From the NCBI GenBank assembly GCA_038210275.1, contig JBBQWV010000015.1:23561-87560 (forward strand): a stretch of DNA of 64,000 nt, given 5' to 3'. Origin of the DNA: PALSA-1296 sp038210275 (GTDB taxonomy: Bacteria; Bacteroidota; Ignavibacteria; Palsa-1295). Of the stretch, positions 61,194 through 64,000 are shown piece by piece (the stretch's first letter is position 1; each line of letters starts with the position of its first letter). The notes beneath the pieces are model-generated. The model did not search any database. It saw only the letters and a list, made by a program, of their open reading frames with translations, and was not told the origin of the DNA. A program made the translations under genes and the position numbers.

Positions 61194-61343
61194 GACTTTA
61201 TAGTTTTGACTTTTGACTTGTTTATTAAATTGTCAATGAACAGATCGCAGCGATATCCCTTCTGAGGATCACTCTCCGATCATGAAAACAGTTAGGTAGT
61301 TTTGTAGTTGGTAGTTTGGTAGTTTAGTAGTTATTTAAAAAGT

Positions 61344-61384
61344 GTCATTGCGAGGAGTCCGCCTGCGGACGACGTGGCAATCTC
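61344..61384. repeat. Solo half element of the GTCATTGCGAG family
   Basis: gtcattgcgaggagtccgcctgcggacgacgtggcaatctc, the left half of the element seen complete at 27661 and 55001; no right half follows. Confidence 0.75.
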
Positions 61385-61640
61385 AAATAGTTATCGTAGT
61401 AGTAAATCTCAGGATGAGAGATTAAGAGTGGTGGTTAGCTAACTCATGACTCAGTCCTCATAGCTCATAGCTACTCCTCATATCTCTCTTTTTATTTTTC
61501 CATTTATCGGCGAGGATTACGCTCTAAGTGCCATCGAAGCAAAATATCAAAAAGGAATAGAAGGCTGGATTGCGGGTTTCTGTATATATTATACGCAAAA
61601 CATCGTAGGTTATTTCGCTATAAAACATATAATGTCGAAC

Positions 61641-61662
61641 TTTCGAATGCAAATATTCGAAA
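61641..61662. promoter_or_regulatory. Perfect palindrome TTTCGAAT-N6-ATTCGAAA
   Basis: Two exact 8-base arms with a 6-base spacer (gcaaat), the same geometry as the palindrome at 7954 but another sequence. It looks like a dimeric repressor site 276 bases upstream of the unknown gene. Confidence 0.45.
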
Positions 61663-61893
61663 TATATTCTTAAAATCCTAATCGCATTTTAAGGAAACCT
61701 TAGTAAGCACCTATTAAGTTGTTGATTTATAAGGGCAAAAAAATGAAAATATTTTTTTGGATAGGTGCCTAAGGGGAAAAGGGTATCTAATATCCTTTCT
61801 TCTAAGAAGGAAAAATCCTTTATAAAAGAGACTACACTATAGCGGTAAAAAATTATTGGAACTCATTATGACTGATCACTTAAGATTTTGTCG

Positions 61894-61901
61894 TATCTTT
61901 G
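61894..61901 (+). promoter_or_regulatory. -7 box TATCTTTG of the unknown 573-residue gene
   Basis: Exact TAnnTTTG, 36 bases before the ATG at 61938; no clear -33. Confidence 0.5.
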
Positions 61902-61937
61902 TATGAGCTTTACTAATCACCTACACACCGTATTCCT

Positions 61938-63659
61938 ATGTCAGAACTACTAAGATTCCACACGCCAAGAAACCCTGAGGTTATTAGTAGAGAAAATTTC
62001 TCTTCTATCGCAATAGACTCCCATCGTGAAAATTATCGCTCAGACCGATATGCATTATGGATAGAGCTATGCTCCAACCAAGATTACGAAGGCTTACAAA
62101 AAGAGTTCAGCAAATTTTTGAGAAGTGATCAATCCATAACTTCGTTTGATGACTATGATTTCAATAATGATAAGATCGTTGGTAAAACTGATTCAAAAAA
62201 GGGCACAATACCAGTAGCTCAAAAAAATGTAGTTTCGAAATTTTTGAAATCTATACTGCAAAAGGGTAAAGAAATAACTGCCTCCGATCTCATTCCTGCA
62301 TTCGGGCGTGAGAATTTGACCAACGCGAAACCATTATTGTTCGATGCCATCACCCGCGCGGCTGATACATTAGTTGCTACTGTTTTTTTGAAGACTACTG
62401 GAAACATAAAGGGCATTAGTTATCAAGATCATCTCAAGCTTCTGTTTGCTCTGGATCATAGCATAACGCAGGTGTCCAGCGACCGCCCCCTGCTCTTGAA
62501 TCTTACGGAGTATGTTGCCAGACCTATCATGTTACCTCCTTGTTTTTTCCGTATAAATACCTGTACAAAAAAAATAGACGGTATTGAGTTCAGACATCGC
62601 TTCTTTGGTCTGAGCAAAGATGATCTTCAGGAAAAAGCAGGAACTACCAAAGCAATGATTGCTAACAATACTGTTCCTCCCTCTGGCGTAACGGGGGGGA
62701 AGGGAGATGCACCTGCAACAACATCTCCAACACCCACACCACAAAAAAAGGATTGCGGATGCGTACAAAAGGATGACGGATGCGATTGTTGTGCTTGCAT
62801 CCCTGACAATAACTGTGTTGATCAGAATCCTTGTTGCGCAACGATAAAGCCATACGTCACCGATCTCATGATCGTTAAGGATGAAGTTAAGTGTTATGTT
62901 GCCGGAGAGCTTTCGTACATCGAGAATATATTGATGGGTGAAAATAGAACGCGATTTCATAGACACCTTGAACGGAATGAAGATTATATTGAGCAGGCAA
63001 AAGAAGTTTCAAACTATACAGAAAAAGATCATCAATCGACGGAAAGGTATTCGCTTCAAAAGGAAACGAGTAATACTGTGCAGGACAGTCTGAAACTTGA
63101 TGCAGGAGTTACTTTCAATACCAAATATGGTACTCCCGCCAACAATTCATCATTAGATACCAATATGAATACAGCTTACGATACTTCAAAATCGGAAGCT
63201 CATAAAATCGCAGAAAATTATTCAAAAGACGTAGTAGATAGATCGCTTACGAAAGTTGAAGAAAAGATGCGTGAATTAGTTACGCAAAAAAGAATTGTCG
63301 AAACTGAAGAAAAAAACAAGCACGTATTCGAAAATTTAAAAGGATCAGATAATATTGCCGGTCAATATTTTTATGTCAATAAAATATCCCGTGCACAGGT
63401 ATATAATTATGGGAAAAGGTTACTATGTGATATATTAGTACCGGAGCCATCGGAGCTTTATAAAAAACTTTTAAGCAAACAATTCGATTTTAATTTGGTT
63501 GAACCAAAAAAGCCAACTCTTAAAGCTGTAGAAACTGACCCGACAAATTATCTAAAACCTACGGACATTGATTCTACAAATTATCTTGATCTAGCATTGA
63601 AGTGGGGTGTAAAAGATTTTGATTTTCCACCAAAAGACAAATTGGATGTAATAGTATGA
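61938..63659 (+). CDS. Unknown multidomain protein with cysteine-rich hinge, apparently truncated by an IS
   Basis: 573 residues, no signal peptide. Residues about 1-235 form one globular unit (LIPAFGRENLTNAKPLLFD, DALDHSITQV-like helix seen as FALDHSITQ). Residues about 236-272 are a Gly/Pro/Thr linker; residues 273-300 hold eleven cysteines in CGC, CDCCAC and CC groups. Next comes DLMIVKDEVKCYVAGELSYIENIL, a long polar helical stretch (ENRTRFHRHLERNEDYIEQ), a Ser/Thr/Asn-rich part (VTFNTKYGTPANNSS), a coiled coil (EEKMRELVTQKRIVETEEKN) and YFYVNKISRAQVYNYGKRLL. The last codons run to TGA formed by the IS tip, so more C-terminal domains were probably lost. I know no function. Low GC suggests transfer. 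Confidence 0.7.
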   Translation: MSELLRFHTPRNPEVISRENFSSIAIDSHRENYRSDRYALWIELCSNQDYEGLQKEFSKFLRSDQSITSFDDYDFNNDKIVGKTDSKKGTIPVAQKNVVSKFLKSILQKGKEITASDLIPAFGRENLTNAKPLLFDAITRAADTLVATVFLKTTGNIKGISYQDHLKLLFALDHSITQVSSDRPLLLNLTEYVARPIMLPPCFFRINTCTKKIDGIEFRHRFFGLSKDDLQEKAGTTKAMIANNTVPPSGVTGGKGDAPATTSPTPTPQKKDCGCVQKDDGCDCCACIPDNNCVDQNPCCATIKPYVTDLMIVKDEVKCYVAGELSYIENILMGENRTRFHRHLERNEDYIEQAKEVSNYTEKDHQSTERYSLQKETSNTVQDSLKLDAGVTFNTKYGTPANNSSLDTNMNTAYDTSKSEAHKIAENYSKDVVDRSLTKVEEKMRELVTQKRIVETEEKNKHVFENLKGSDNIAGQYFYVNKISRAQVYNYGKRLLCDILVPEPSELYKKLLSKQFDFNLVEPKKPTLKAVETDPTNYLKPTDIDSTNYLDLALKWGVKDFDFPPKDKLDVIV

Positions 63660-64000
63660 TGCTCCCCATCTTTAGGACAGTTTTTATAGTGCGTTAAGGT
63701 GGTTTTTGATAGAACTCATGCTGCTTTTTTGTACCATGTTTCTGGTGTTTGGTACTCAAGACTTTGATGCAATCTCACAGTGTTATAGAATTGCATATAG
63801 TGTTGTACTCCCTCATAGAGTGCAACGCCGTCATCTGCGGGTCTGAGATAGATGTGCTCGTATTTGAGCGATCTCCAGAAGCGTTCGATAAAGATATTAT
63901 CAATCGCTCTTCCTTTTCCATCCATGCTGATACGGACTCCATTGTCTTTGAGTAATGATGTAAACACGTCGCTGGTAAATTGACTCCCTTGATCGGTGTT
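63657..64000. mobile_element. IS3-family insertion sequence (one end, rest outside window)
   Basis: The tip tgatgctccccatctttagg begins at or next to 63657 and has the T/G-C-C-C-A...GGACAG layout of IS3-type inverted repeats. The transposase reads inward from the right edge. The TGA at the tip serves as the stop codon of the unknown gene. The far end and target duplication are outside the window. Confidence 0.8.
63716..64000 (-). CDS. IS3-family transposase OrfB, C-terminal part (5' end outside window)
   Basis: 94 codons read from the right edge. The integrase core (rve) is visible: NTDQGSQFTSDVF holds the second Asp of the DDE triad and AIDNIFIERFWRSLKYEHIYL the catalytic Glu with the following KYE..YL; the tail MQFYNTVRLHQSLEYQTPE is the standard OrfB end. 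An ATG at 63967 would give an 83-residue internal frame and is not the real start. Confidence 0.92.
   Translation of the reverse strand, partial: NTDQGSQFTSDVFTSLLKDNGVRISMDGKGRAIDNIFIERFWRSLKYEHIYLRPADDGVALYEGVQHYMQFYNTVRLHQSLEYQTPETWYKKAA

Larger units (their letters stand above)
61155..61937. other. Long, repeat-rich, AT-rich intergenic region
   Basis: 783 bases without a convincing gene. In order: a terminator-like hairpin (61171-61193), tandem tagtt units (61293-61336), a solo GTCATTGCGAG-family half element (61344-61384), a catagctcatagct repeat (61450-61490), the palindrome TTTCGAAT-gcaaat-ATTCGAAA (61641-61662), a large bulged stem-loop (61698-61774), and a -7 box (61894-61901). Confidence 0.7.

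Noticed and set aside
61293..61490. Possible CRISPR or satellite in the tagtt and catagct tandem stretches
   Set aside because: The units are 5-12 bases without spacers or constant spacing; simple repeats only.

Overview
The window is 64 kb of chromosome from a Gram-negative, probably aerobic member of the Bacteroidota/Chlorobi assemblage; a Kapabacteria- or Ignavibacteria-like lineage is my best guess (inference). The reasons are: three secreted proteins ending in type IX secretion (Por) sorting domains; a fused LpxC-FabZ protein; many start sites preceded by the Bacteroidota-type -7 box TAnnTTTG instead of a Shine-Dalgarno sequence; lipid A genes; and a haem-copper oxidase fragment. No rRNA, tRNA or CRISPR was seen.

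Layout. 1-2243 (-): rsmD-coaD-aminotransferase, tightly overlapped. 2306-3703 (-): kelch-like exported protein. 3852-7945 (-): heat-shock operon hrcA-grpE-dnaJ followed by a SurA/PpiD-like chaperone and a ComEA-like HhH protein. 8093-13417 (-): a 1774-residue T9SS cargo. 13739-16283 (+): a GT-C glycosyltransferase, a PTPS and folE. 16294-20541 (-): hflX, a PIN-toxin/antitoxin pair, nadA, ygfZ. 20639-31868 mixes membrane proteins, VOC protein, suhB, plsY, methyltransferases, a DegP lipoprotein, a TraB/GumN protein and spmA-spmB. 31876-37562: outer-membrane barrel, TPR protein, lpxC/fabZ-lpxA. 37610-42634 (-): DUF2911/TPR protein and a 1273-residue T9SS cargo. 42890-48901 (-): dprA, crotonase, lpxD, two Skp-like chaperones, cysS. 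49194-54015: small lipoproteins, MFS exporter, membrane sensor-like protein, kelch/T9SS protein. 54164-56326 (+): cytochrome c oxidase subunits III and IV with two small uncharacterised proteins. 56559-61154 (+): DUF2059 protein, murI, floA, a broken RelE/ParE module, phosphohexomutase. 61155-64000: an AT-rich, structured, probably acquired segment with an unknown protein cut short by an IS3-family element that runs off the right edge.

Much of the gene set serves the cell envelope: lipid A (lpxC/fabZ, lpxA, lpxD), phospholipid (plsY), peptidoglycan (murI and possibly the phosphohexomutase), outer-membrane chaperones (two Skp-like, SurA-like, DegP) and T9SS cargo.

The most interesting signals are: the IS-truncated unknown gene with a cysteine-rich hinge, and its structured leader; several families of inverted-repeat elements, two of which have entered the reading frames of rsmD and cysS; a set of TAnnTTTG boxes so close to start codons that the mRNAs should be leaderless; a non-CIRCE palindrome in front of hrcA; an extra exported domain inside SpmA; and a mammalian-type PTPS next to folE.
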